From the NCBI GenBank assembly GCA_041389885.1, contig JAWKRB010000042.1, positions 1 through 56,521 on the forward strand: a stretch of DNA of 56,521 bases. The letters run 5' to 3'. Shown here in pieces: positions 1 through 7,697 of the stretch. This DNA comes from JAWKRB01 sp041389885 (GTDB taxonomy: Bacteria; Myxococcota_A; Polyangia; Polyangiales; Ga0077539). The notes below the pieces were generated by a model. It was not told the origin of the DNA and made no database searches. It saw only the letters and a list, made by a program, of their open reading frames with translations. A program made the translations under genes and the position numbers. Numbering within the stretch: position 1 is the stretch's first letter; every line of letters starts with the position of its first letter.

Positions 1-1
1 G

Positions 2-1651
2 GCCTGCGCGCCAGGCTCGCTGTGCTGCGGGTCGCGCTGCGTCGACGCCGCCGCCGACGACAACAACTGCGGCGGCTGCGGCGTGGTCTGCCGGCGGGGC
101 ACCCAGTGCAGCGCGGGTCGCTGCGTCTCCACCGCGGGCTGCGCGGGAGGACCCGCCTGCGCGGCGGGGCAGACCTGCTGCGCCACGGGCTGCGTCGACC
201 TCCGGGCCGACGCGCTCAACTGCGGCGCCTGCGGCCGCGCCTGCGCGTCTCCCCCCAACACCACCGTCGCGTGCGCCTCGGGCGTGTGCGGCGCGCCGGT
301 GTGCGACGCGCGCTTCGCGGACTGCAACCGCAACCTCGCCGACGGCTGTGAGTCCAACCTCGCCACCGACAGCGCGAACTGCGGCGCCTGCGGGCGCGCC
401 TGCGGCGCTGGATCCGCGTGTCAGGCGGGCGTGTGCGGGCGGCCGAGCACCGGCGCCGAGGGCGCGTTCAACCCTCGGGTGAACCCGACCTTTCTCACCC
501 CCGGCGTGCACAACTTCACCACGATCAACGTGCCCGCGAACGTCGTCGTCTACGTGGCGGGGGGCGGCGCCGACAACGCCGTCCTCGACCTCCGCGCGAC
601 CGGCGCGGTGGTGGTCGACGGCACCATCGACGTGTCTGGCGGCCCCGGCTCGCAGTCGACGATCACGTCGCGCAGCACCCGCCAGGGGCGGGCGGGCGCC
701 GGAGGGTTCACCGGCGACCCCCGCACCGCCACCCCCGGCCCGGCGTGCGAGTGGGTGGCCGGGGTGTCGGGCGGCAACGGGCGAGGCTTTCAGGGCGCGA
801 CCGGCACCTGCCGCGTGGGCTCGAACGTCGCCTGCGTCACCGACATGCAGACCCAGCTGATCTTCGCCTCACCCGCTGCGCAGTTCGGCGGCGGCGGCGG
901 GGTGTTCACGGGATATCGGGCCTACGGCGCGGGCGGCGGCGGCTTCGCCGGCGGCGGCCCGGGCGCGCTCGGCCCGGCCTACCCCGGCCAGGGCGACTGC
1001 GCCGGCGTCACCGGCGGCGGAGGCACCGCGGCGGGGCAGGGCGGTTCGTCTGGGTCCGCGACCTACAACGGTCGCCCGGGGACCCTCGGGCAGACCCAGT
1101 GTCCGGGCGTGCGCCCGCAGGTGCCCGCGGCCTACGTCGGCGGCGGCGGCGGCGGCTCCATCGGCACCGCGGCGGCCGCGGACCTCGCCGTGGCGGGCAC
1201 CTTCGTGCCGGGCTCCGCAGGCGGCGGCGGCGGCGGCGACGAGGGCACCGGCGGCGGCGGCGGCGGCGGCGCCCTCCGCGTCGCGACCACCGGCAGCCTC
1301 ACCGTGCCCTCCACGGGCCGGCTCCTCGCGGTCGGCGGCGCGGGCGCGCGGGCGGCGTGCTCCGGCGGCGCGGGCGGCGGCGGATCCGGCGGCGTGGTCT
1401 ACCTCTACGCCCCGACGGTGAGCGTCGCGAGCGGCGCCGTGGTGAGCGCGGCGGGCGGCGCGGGCGGCGCGGCGGTGGTGACCTCGTCGGGCATCGGCGG
1501 CGCCGGCGGGCTGGGGCGCGTGCGCATCGCCGCCTCCACCGGGCAGTGCACCCTCGCGGGCACCTTCACCCCGGCCCTGGTGAGCGGCTGCAGCGCCACC
1601 TCGGGCCTCGGCACCCAGGGCCGCGCGTACGTCTCGGTCTTTCCCGACTGA
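2..1651 (+). CDS. Cys-rich, Gly-rich secreted protein (5' end outside the window)
   Basis: The reading frame is already open at base 2, so the start lies upstream. The visible ~549 residues begin with repeated Cys modules of the type CCxxxCVDxxxDxxNCGxCGxxC, with several copies in the first ~140 residues. A long Gly/Ala-rich region with many GGGG runs follows to the C-terminus. Such Cys modules followed by low-complexity, beta-rich regions are common in large secreted or surface proteins of Myxococcota; their function is unknown. The stop codon abuts the stop of the convergent lipoprotein gene, and the hexamer TGATCA at 1649-1654 supplies both stops, so there is no room for a terminator between them. 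I cannot assign a biochemical role. Adhesin, spore or matrix protein is only a guess. Confidence 0.8.
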   Translation, partial: ACAPGSLCCGSRCVDAAADDNNCGGCGVVCRRGTQCSAGRCVSTAGCAGGPACAAGQTCCATGCVDLRADALNCGACGRACASPPNTTVACASGVCGAPVCDARFADCNRNLADGCESNLATDSANCGACGRACGAGSACQAGVCGRPSTGAEGAFNPRVNPTFLTPGVHNFTTINVPANVVVYVAGGGADNAVLDLRATGAVVVDGTIDVSGGPGSQSTITSRSTRQGRAGAGGFTGDPRTATPGPACEWVAGVSGGNGRGFQGATGTCRVGSNVACVTDMQTQLIFASPAAQFGGGGGVFTGYRAYGAGGGGFAGGGPGALGPAYPGQGDCAGVTGGGGTAAGQGGSSGSATYNGRPGTLGQTQCPGVRPQVPAAYVGGGGGGSIGTAAAADLAVAGTFVPGSAGGGGGGDEGTGGGGGGGALRVATTGSLTVPSTGRLLAVGGAGARAACSGGAGGGGSGGVVYLYAPTVSVASGAVVSAAGGAGGAAVVTSSGIGGAGGLGRVRIAASTGQCTLAGTFTPALVSGCSATSGLGTQGRAYVSVFPD

Positions 1652-4243
1652 TCACTCGATCGCGTTGCAGCGCAGCGCGATACGTCTCCTCCCGGCCCAC
1701 GCTTCGCCGACGTACCCGCCCGCTCCCGGGCGGAGCGTCAGGCTGCGCACGGCCACGCGCTCCTCGCGGGTGCCGCGGGCCTCGCGCTCCTCGTGGGGCT
1801 CGCCCGCGCCGAGGCGCCGCACGCACACCCGCCCCGACGAGAGCGAGAGCTGCTCCTCGTGCTGCCACCGCCCGCGCTCGAGAAACCACCCGTCGCCCCG
1901 CACCACCGGCACCGCGTGGACCCACCGCGCCTCGCCCTCGCCGCGCTCGTCGGGCGCGCAGGGGGCGGTGCGCGCGTCGGGCGCCGGAGGCGTGACGGCG
2001 ACGTCGTCCACGCCGTCGAGGGGGTAGAAGCGCAGGGTGCCCGAAGGGTTGGCGGTCCAGAGGCCGTCCCGGTCGCCCCAGCGCCCGGCGGCGGCGTCTT
2101 CGAGGCGGCCGGCGAGGGCGTAGGTCCTGCGGCGCCCCAGCGCCCCGCGCGCGTCGACCCGCACGAGGGTGACCGTCGACCCCTCGGGGCGCGCGTCGTC
2201 CACGCGGATCATCGCGCCGCCCTCCCACGCGTGCGCCTCCACCCCGCTCGGCGCGGCGCGGCCCAGGCGCAGGTCCGTCGCGCCGTCGCGGGTGACCAGG
2301 AGGTGATCGCATCCCCTTGTGTCGCAGCGGGTCACGAGCGCCATGGGGGCGGTCGCGAAGGGCACGCCGCGCACCTCCATCGTCGCCCCCTCCCGGCGCG
2401 GCACCGTGACCCGCGCGCGCCCACGCAGCGCGTCGCCCTCCCAGGTGACCGCGAGCGAGTCGGGTCCCAGCGCCTCGGCGCGCACGGCGTAGCCCGTCGA
2501 CGCCGCGCCGTGGTCGATCTCGGCCGCGGGGGTCGAGGCGCCGTGCTCGCACCGCAGCGTGCGCTGCGGGGTGAGGCGCGCGTCGGGCGCGGGGCGGTCG
2601 GGGCGCGCGAGGGCCTCGCCCTGGGGAGGCGCTCCAGGGCCGAGCAGCAGGCGCTCGCCCAGGCGGCACCACCCCGCGGCGCAGCCCAGCGCCTCGTCGC
2701 CGAGGGCGAGCGCGCTCGCGTCGCCGAGCACGGGCGAGGGCATCGGCTCGAAGCGCGCGCCGTCGCGGGAGCGCTGGAGCGTCGAGGCGTCTGAGGACCA
2801 CGCGATCCACTCGCCCCCGTCGGTGACCCGCGCGTAGCGGCCGGGGAGGCGCACCGCGCGCCAGGCGTCGTGGGCGAAGACCCACGCGTCGCGCGCGTGG
2901 GCGCCGCGGGGGATCAGCGCGACGCCCTCGGCGAGGGGGCGCGCGTCGAAGCCCTCGGGCGCCTCGAGGAGATAGGGCGCGCGGCTCACCTCTTCGCCGC
3001 GCGCGTCGAGCACGCGCAAGAAGCCGCCCGTGCGCACGATCACCCGGCGGTCGTGCGCCGCGATGAGCTCGCCCTGGTGGAGCACTTCTCGGGCCACGGC
3101 GTCTTCGTCGACGATGCAGAGCGCCTCGCGGGCCTCGCGGCGCTGCGCGCAGGGCGCGGCGGTGACCCACAGTCGCGAGCGCGCGTCGAAGCGCACCTCG
3201 CCCACGGGCTGCGCGTCGCGCTCGTCTCGCAAGATGCGCCACCCGGGGTCGGCCGAGCGTCGGGAGAGCACGACCCTGGCCCACCCCCGGGTGCACACGG
3301 CGCCGACGCCCTCGAAGGCCGGCGAGAGCGCGCAGCGCGAGCCAGGCGCCGCCTCGTCCGAGAGGGTCGCGCCGTCGCGCGCGCGGAGCACCCGGAGGCG
3401 CTCGCCCTCGAGGGTGAACACCCACGGACCGCCCGACGCGCTGCTCGCCCCAGAGAGGTCCCACGGGGCGTGAAAGAGGCTGCGCTGCAAGCGTTCAGAG
3501 ACGTCGTCGGGCACGGCGAGGGAGCGCGCCGCCGTGAGCTCGGAGCCGTCGGGGACCAGGGCTCCCCCGCGGTACGCGAGGGTGCCCGCCGTGGTGCGCA
3601 GGCGGGGACCGTCGTCGCCCATCCAGAGCGCGAGGGCGACCCCCGCGGGGGGCCGCAGGGCCTCGAAGGTCTCGCCGCCGTCGAGGGAGCGCATCAGCGC
3701 GCCCGGCTCGGTGAGCGCGAGGAGCGTGCGCGCGTCGACGCTGATCGCGGCGAGGACGTCGTGCAGGGGCAGCCTCCGCGCGCGCCCGCCGTCGCCGACG
3801 ACGTGCGCCGAGAGGTCCCGGGCCCTCACCACGAGGGCGCCCTCTCCGTGCGCGCCCTGGAGCGCCGCGCCCTCGCGGGCCGCGGGGGCCTCGAGCGCGA
3901 AGGGCAGGGCGCCGTCCCGGTCGAGGGGCGCGGTGAAGCGCCGCGCGCGGTAGAGCGACCCGTCCTCCGCGGCGAAGCGCCAGGTGCCGTCGGCCATGCG
4001 CGCAGAGGCCACGATGGGCGTGAGGGGGTAGGGCGCGGGCGCGGCGCGTCCGTTCTCCGCGCGCACCGCGCCGTGCAGGGTGTAGCCCTCGCGCACCCGC
4101 ACCGCGGGGGCGCCGACCGGCGCGACGTACCAGCGCGGCGCGGTCGCGGCGGCGCGGGGTCGGTGGGGCCGTCGGTGGCGCCTTCGGTGGCACCCCGACG
4201 CGGAGAGGGCGAGGGCGAGGGCGAGGAGGGCGGTGCGGTTCAC
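1652..4243 (-). CDS. Large predicted lipoprotein, probably beta-propeller
   Basis: This 863-residue protein starts with GTG at 4243. It has a short hydrophobic signal ending in ASGC, a plausible lipobox, followed by an Arg/His-rich stretch. The rest is rich in short strands with repeated 'RSLDGGETFEAL' and 'RSRDGARFEPM' patterns, which resemble the Asp-box/BNR blades of sialidase-type propellers. Several Cys pairs (for example CDTRGCDHLL) suggest an oxidising, extracytoplasmic location. A TATCCT hexamer lies 9 nt upstream of the GTG, a possible -10 for a near-leaderless transcript. The gene is divergent from the CoA-binding gene, with about 50 bp between them. No catalytic motif is recognised. 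The CDS assignment is firm; the function is unknown. Confidence 0.8.
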   Translation of the reverse strand: MNRTALLALALALSASGCHRRRHRRPHRPRAAATAPRWYVAPVGAPAVRVREGYTLHGAVRAENGRAAPAPYPLTPIVASARMADGTWRFAAEDGSLYRARRFTAPLDRDGALPFALEAPAAREGAALQGAHGEGALVVRARDLSAHVVGDGGRARRLPLHDVLAAISVDARTLLALTEPGALMRSLDGGETFEALRPPAGVALALWMGDDGPRLRTTAGTLAYRGGALVPDGSELTAARSLAVPDDVSERLQRSLFHAPWDLSGASSASGGPWVFTLEGERLRVLRARDGATLSDEAAPGSRCALSPAFEGVGAVCTRGWARVVLSRRSADPGWRILRDERDAQPVGEVRFDARSRLWVTAAPCAQRREAREALCIVDEDAVAREVLHQGELIAAHDRRVIVRTGGFLRVLDARGEEVSRAPYLLEAPEGFDARPLAEGVALIPRGAHARDAWVFAHDAWRAVRLPGRYARVTDGGEWIAWSSDASTLQRSRDGARFEPMPSPVLGDASALALGDEALGCAAGWCRLGERLLLGPGAPPQGEALARPDRPAPDARLTPQRTLRCEHGASTPAAEIDHGAASTGYAVRAEALGPDSLAVTWEGDALRGRARVTVPRREGATMEVRGVPFATAPMALVTRCDTRGCDHLLVTRDGATDLRLGRAAPSGVEAHAWEGGAMIRVDDARPEGSTVTLVRVDARGALGRRRTYALAGRLEDAAAGRWGDRDGLWTANPSGTLRFYPLDGVDDVAVTPPAPDARTAPCAPDERGEGEARWVHAVPVVRGDGWFLERGRWQHEEQLSLSSGRVCVRRLGAGEPHEEREARGTREERVAVRSLTLRPGAGGYVGEAWAGRRRIALRCNAIE

Positions 4244-4292
4244 GGCCGCGGGAGGATAGAGCAGGGCCGGGGCGGAGACGTCCCGACGCGGC

Positions 4293-4298
4293 TACAAT
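4293..4298 (+). promoter_or_regulatory. Possible -10 element (TACAAT) of the CoA-binding gene
   Basis: TACAAT matches the sigma-70 -10 consensus at five of six positions and ends 7 nt before the ATG at 4306. If used, it would place the transcript start at about the A of that ATG (leaderless) and make the in-frame ATG at 4297 untranslatable. No good -35 is visible. Confidence 0.35.
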
Positions 4299-4305
4299 GC
4301 GCGGC

Positions 4306-4746
4306 ATGAGTGAGAAGTCGCGCGTGCTCACCCGCGACGACGAGATCGGTGAGGTGGTGCGCGGGCTGCGGCGGGTCGCGGTGCTCGGGATTCGCTCGGA
4401 GCGCTACGCCGACCGCCCGGCGCACTACGTCCCGGCGGCGCTCGCGCGGGCGGGGGTCGAGGTGGTGCCGGTGCCCGTGCACGAGCCGGATGTGGGGGAG
4501 ATCCTCGGGCGGCCCGTGGTGCGCGACCTGGCCCTCGTCGGCGAGGTCGACCTGGTGAACATCTTTCGGCGCCCCGACGACCTGATGTCCCACCTCGACG
4601 CGCCGCCGCCGCGAAGGCCGCCGCGGGTCTGGCTCCAGAGCGGGATTCGCCACGAGGGCTTCGCCCGCGCGCTCGTCGCCGCGGGGGTGAGCGTGATCGA
4701 GGACCGCTGCCTGATGGTGGAGCACCGACGCCACGGGCGTTCGTGA
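4306..4746 (+). CDS. CoA-binding domain protein (YccU-like)
   Basis: This small Rossmann-fold protein belongs to the CoA_binding_2 family. Near the N-terminus it reads VAVLGIRSERYADRP, then a second strand with VEVVPVPVHEPD, and towards the end WLQSGIRHEGF and an EDRCLM segment, the typical order in this family. The family binds CoA; its cellular role is poorly defined. The length, ~146 residues, is normal. There are two in-frame ATGs, at 4297 and 4306. I prefer 4306 because a TACAAT hexamer overlaps the upstream ATG and would give a leaderless message. The neighbours (a divergent lipoprotein and a SEC-C protein 53 nt downstream) do not clarify its role. Confidence 0.88.
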   Translation: MSEKSRVLTRDDEIGEVVRGLRRVAVLGIRSERYADRPAHYVPAALARAGVEVVPVPVHEPDVGEILGRPVVRDLALVGEVDLVNIFRRPDDLMSHLDAPPPRRPPRVWLQSGIRHEGFARALVAAGVSVIEDRCLMVEHRRHGRS

Positions 4747-4799
4747 CCTCCGCGCCGCGCACCTGCGCTACGCTCCCGCGCCAACCCTGAGGAACTCTT

Positions 4800-5087
4800 A
4801 TGAAACCTGGACGCAACGACCCCTGCCACTGCGGCTCGGGGCAGAAATACAAGAAGTGCCACCTCGCCGCAGACGACGCCGAGCGCGCCGCCGCCGCGAA
4901 GGCCGCCGCCGAGGCCGCGAAGGCCGCCGCCGAGGCCGCGACCGAAGCCGAGGCCGTGACCGCCGCCGACACCTCCAGCTCGGTTCCGCGCGGCGCGCCC
5001 CCCGCGCGCCCGAGCGGGACCATCGGCGGACGCGCGAAGCTCCCCGCCGCGCCTCCGCCCCCGCCCGCGCGCCGCCGCGCGGTCTGA
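4800..5087 (+). CDS. Small SEC-C zinc-binding motif protein
   Basis: This 95-residue protein opens with GRNDPCHCGSGQKYKKCH. That is the SEC-C motif, in which CxC and the later C-H ligate one zinc, as at the C-terminus of SecA. An Ala/Glu/Lys-rich segment (about residues 28-55), probably helical, follows, then a Pro-rich basic tail. Stand-alone SEC-C proteins are widespread and mostly uncharacterised; some associate with ribosomes or SecB-like partners. A GAGGA ribosome-binding site sits about 8 nt before the ATG, supporting this start. The region downstream carries two palindromic hairpins. Confidence 0.88.
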   Translation: MKPGRNDPCHCGSGQKYKKCHLAADDAERAAAAKAAAEAAKAAAEAATEAEAVTAADTSSSVPRGAPPARPSGTIGGRAKLPAAPPPPPARRRAV

Positions 5088-5166
5088 CCACCCCCTGCCC
5101 GCCGCGCGGGATGTGAAGGGTTGAGGTCAACCCGCACCGCGGACCCACACCCCGCGACCGCGCGCC

Positions 5167-5185
5167 CTCTCCCGCCTCGGGAGAG
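5167..5185. repeat. Palindromic repeat, copy 1
   Basis: CTCTCCCG and CGGGAGAG form a perfect 8-bp stem around a CCT loop. The core CTCCCGCCTCGGGA is shared, in inverted orientation, with the hairpins at 5262-5290 and 7813-7836, so this is a small dispersed repeat family. Confidence 0.6.
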
Positions 5186-5261
5186 ACGCTCTGCAAGGGG
5201 TAGGAATTCGTAGGGTTCGCGGTCCTCACCCAGCCACCCATGACTTCTGCCCGACCCAAGA

Positions 5262-5290
5262 ACCCCTTATCCCGAGGCGGGAGAAGGGGT
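5262..5290. repeat. Palindromic repeat, copy 2
   Basis: ACCCCTT pairs with AAGGGGT and, inside that, TCCC pairs with GGGA around a GAGGC loop. The core is the reverse complement of copy 1. It lies about 67 nt past the stop of the minus-strand DUF4123 gene, a position suited to a terminator, but without a U tract. Confidence 0.6.
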
Positions 5291-5356
5291 GCGCGGCTGC
5301 GCGGGAGGTGGGTACGTCGGTCGCGCAGAACCCTTCACCTCCCCTGTGGAACGGTA

Positions 5357-5950
5357 CTAGCGCTCGCCCCCCTCGTCGCCGCGGCTCTCGCGGAGGTACC
5401 GCCCGAGCCACGGGAGGTGCTTCTCGACCCGCACCTCGTCGCGCTGGAGCGCCCCGCGGGCGTTGCGAAACTGCAGCACGCTCGCGTCCTCGCCCTCCAT
5501 CACGAACGCCTCCACGGGCCCGAAGACCCGATCGAGCTCCTCGGGGCGGCAGGTCGGGAGGTACGGTCGGAGCACCCGCGGGTCGTAGAAGCGAAACAGA
5601 AGCCTGCGCCCGCGCTCGTCCTGCACCCGGAGCAGCCGACGAAAGTGGCCGAACACCGCGCCCATCGGCGCCGTGCACCGGAGGAAGACCCCCCACGACT
5701 GCCCCCACGCGGCCTCGAGGAGCGCGAGCGACGCGGGGTTGTCGCGCGGAACGCGGATCAGGTACGGCGAAGCCGCCGCCAGCGCCGGAGAGAGCGCGCC
5801 GAGGTAGAGACACCGCGACGCGAAGGGGGCGCGGGCGGTGAAAGGGTGCACACGGGGGTCGCGCGCGCCGTCGAGGAGCGCGTACGTGTGCTCGTCGTCG
5901 CCGCGAGGCCACAGACGGGGGCTGAGCTGCTGGAGAGGAAGATTGCCCAT
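5357..5950 (-). CDS. DUF4123 protein, probable T6SS effector adaptor/chaperone
   Basis: This 197-residue protein shows the DUF4123 pattern. It has HTYALLDGARDPRVHPF near the N-terminus, then CLYLGALSPALAAASPYL, a WGQSWGVFL segment in the middle, and LFRFYDPRVLRPYLPTC before an acidic region. DUF4123 proteins (Tap/TEC) load effectors onto VgrG spikes of type VI secretion systems. That is known for the family; the role here is inferred from it. The gene begins 12 nt after the upstream two-repeat protein, so the two are co-transcribed. No VgrG, PAAR or sheath gene is in the window, so the delivery machine must be elsewhere. The family call is strong and the T6SS link is moderate. Confidence 0.85.
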   Translation of the reverse strand: MGNLPLQQLSPRLWPRGDDEHTYALLDGARDPRVHPFTARAPFASRCLYLGALSPALAAASPYLIRVPRDNPASLALLEAAWGQSWGVFLRCTAPMGAVFGHFRRLLRVQDERGRRLLFRFYDPRVLRPYLPTCRPEELDRVFGPVEAFVMEGEDASVLQFRNARGALQRDEVRVEKHLPWLGRYLRESRGDEGGER

Positions 5951-5962
5951 GGTGCCGCTCCC

Positions 5963-6937
5963 TCAGGCCCTCGCCTGGGTCGTTGACGAACCGCGGGCCT
6001 CCGCCTGCCGTGCCCGCTCGCACTCCTCGCAGAAGGGCGTGCCGTCGCGGGCCGCGGAGAGGAGCACCGCCACCTGCGCCGCGTCCTGCTCCGTGGGCGC
6101 CGGGGCGGTGGCGTCGGCCTCGACGAAGGCCGCGTCCTCGTCGCGACCGGGCCAGCGAATCTCGCACTCCCCGAGGTCGAGGTCGTCGAAGTACGCGAGG
6201 CCCCTCGCGTCGAGGTTGCCCTGGCGCACCGTGCCGTCGGGCAGCTTGATCCAGTAGCGCTCGTGAGCGACGGGCTCTCCCTCCATGTCAAGGAGCTCGA
6301 GCTCGACCCAGTGTCGCTCGTGGAGGCTCAGGGGCGACGCCCCGCCGCCGCTCGGGCCGCCCACCGGCCCCTGACCCAGCGCGGGCGCGGCCTCGGTGGC
6401 GTCACCGTCGCGCGCCTCCCAGAAGATCTCCGCCTGGCCGGGGTCGAGGTTGCCGAAGTATGCCCGGCCCTGCGAGTCGAGGGTGCCCCTACGCTCGGTG
6501 CCGTCGGGCAGCTTGATGCGGTAGGGCTCGCCCGGCATGGGGTTCCCCTCCATGTCGACGAGCTCGATCTCGATCCAGGTCTTCGCCTCGCTGGGCGCGT
6601 GGAGCAGCTCCTCGTCGGCCTCGGACCCGCCCGCGCCACCGTCTCCGGAGCGCGCGCGCGCGGGCCGCCTCCAGAGCACGAGCTCGCCGCGCCGGAGCGC
6701 CTCGGCGAGCCTGGCGCGCAGCCGCGTCCGGTCGACCCGCAGCGCGTGCGGCGTCGCGCGATCGACGCGCAGCGCGTGGAGCAGCGCGGAGAGTCGGTCC
6801 TCGCTGCTCGCGCGCAGGACCATCTCCGCCGCGCGCTGCGGGTCGGACGTGACACGCCTCCACGCCGCAGTGTCTCCCGCGTCCCAGCGGGTGCGGAGCT
6901 CGATCGCGTCAGTGCCTCGCCACAGAATGATCCGCAT
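5963..6937 (-). CDS. Protein with two tandem 'LPDG' carboxypeptidase-regulatory-like repeats
   Basis: This is a 324-residue protein. Residues ~1-110 are helical and unrecognised. Two homologous ~55-residue beta modules follow. The first reads ELVDMEGNPMPGEPYRIKLP, then a DG turn and GRAYFGNLDPG. The second reads ELLDMEGEPVAHERYWIKLP, then GLAYFDDLDLG. These are transthyretin/carboxypeptidase-regulatory-like modules of the kind found in VgrG C-terminal extensions and T6SS cargo loci. The tail carries a CEEC pair. It heads the operon with the DUF4123 gene and is divergent from the LysM gene, with 112 bp between them. I infer a structural or carrier part of an effector module; no catalytic motif is visible. 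Confidence 0.75.
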   Translation of the reverse strand: MRIILWRGTDAIELRTRWDAGDTAAWRRVTSDPQRAAEMVLRASSEDRLSALLHALRVDRATPHALRVDRTRLRARLAEALRRGELVLWRRPARARSGDGGAGGSEADEELLHAPSEAKTWIEIELVDMEGNPMPGEPYRIKLPDGTERRGTLDSQGRAYFGNLDPGQAEIFWEARDGDATEAAPALGQGPVGGPSGGGASPLSLHERHWVELELLDMEGEPVAHERYWIKLPDGTVRQGNLDARGLAYFDDLDLGECEIRWPGRDEDAAFVEADATAPAPTEQDAAQVAVLLSAARDGTPFCEECERARQAEARGSSTTQARA

Positions 6938-6985
6938 CGTCGCGGGGCAGAGTGCATCATGAACCGTCGCGGAGCATCAACCGCG

Positions 6986-7014
6986 TTGACATGCGCGCGT
7001 CGAACGGATCCCAT
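6986..7014 (+). promoter_or_regulatory. Candidate sigma-70 promoter for the LysM-effector operon
   Basis: A perfect TTGACA -35 at 6986 is followed after 17 nt by TCCCAT at 7009, a weak -10. It lies in the divergent 112-bp region, 36 nt before the ATG at 7050. That start has its own AAGGAG ribosome-binding site. Confidence 0.4.
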
Positions 7015-7049
7015 CGGCCCGCGCGCGAGCGCGAGAGAAGGAGCAAGGA

Positions 7050-7682
7050 ATGCCGACGCGGCACAAGGTGCAGGCGGGCGAGTGCGTGGTGAGCATCTCC
7101 GAGTCCTACGGGTTCTTCTGGGAGACTCTCTGGGCGCACCCCGAGAACGAAGGCCTCCGCAACACCCGCAGGGACCCCACGGTCCTGCTCCCGGGCGATG
7201 TCATATATATCCCTGATAAGACAATAAAATCATACGTCCGACCCACCGACGCGCGGCACACCTTTCGGGTGAAGAACGTGCCCGCGAAGTTCGAGCTGCG
7301 GCTGAGGAGCGAAGACGGCACGCCTCGCAGCGGCCTCGCGTACGTGCTGGTGATCGACGGTCGGGAGATCCCCGGCACCACCGACGGCAACGGCGCGGTG
7401 AAGGCGTCGATCTCTCCCACCGCCCGCGAGGGCGTGCTGCGGCTGACCGAGAGCGGAGAGGAGTTCGAGATCGACCTCGGGCACATGGACCCGGTCGACA
7501 CGATCCGTGGGGCCAAGATGCGCCTCAGCTCGCTGGGCACCTACAACGGCCCCATCGACGACAGCGGCGATGCCTCGTTCTCTCGCGCGCTCGAAGCCTT
7601 TCAGGGCAGCCACGGGTTGCAGCAGACCGGGCTCCTCGACGCGTCGACCCAGGACGCCCTTCGCACCGCCTTCGGGTCCTGA
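7050..7682 (+). CDS. LysM / peptidoglycan-binding cargo protein
   Basis: This 210-residue protein has three modules. Residues ~4-52 form a LysM-like domain (HKVQAGECVVSISESYGF, ending LLPGDVIYIPDKT). Residues ~64-140 form a beta-rich carboxypeptidase-regulatory-like domain (SGLAYVLVIDGREI). Residues ~150-210 form a PG_binding_1 repeat (LGTYNGPIDDSGDASF, ending in TQDALRTAFG). The same three-part architecture is recurrent beside DUF4123 and VgrG genes. A good AAGGAG site precedes the ATG. Bases ~7200-7240 are strikingly AT-rich and use codons such as ATA, TAT, ACA and TCA that are rare elsewhere in this window. The metallopeptidase gene starts 15 nt downstream, so one operon is likely. Confidence 0.82.
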   Translation: MPTRHKVQAGECVVSISESYGFFWETLWAHPENEGLRNTRRDPTVLLPGDVIYIPDKTIKSYVRPTDARHTFRVKNVPAKFELRLRSEDGTPRSGLAYVLVIDGREIPGTTDGNGAVKASISPTAREGVLRLTESGEEFEIDLGHMDPVDTIRGAKMRLSSLGTYNGPIDDSGDASFSRALEAFQGSHGLQQTGLLDASTQDALRTAFGS

Positions 7683-7697
7683 GAGGAACGCGCGACC

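Larger units (their letters stand above)
5088..5356. other. Convergent intergenic region with two related hairpins
   Basis: No coding signal is seen between the SEC-C gene and the end of the convergent DUF4123 gene. The region holds two palindromes (5167-5185 and 5262-5290) that are inverted copies of one core. They could stop transcription from either side, although neither is followed by a T tract. Confidence 0.6.
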
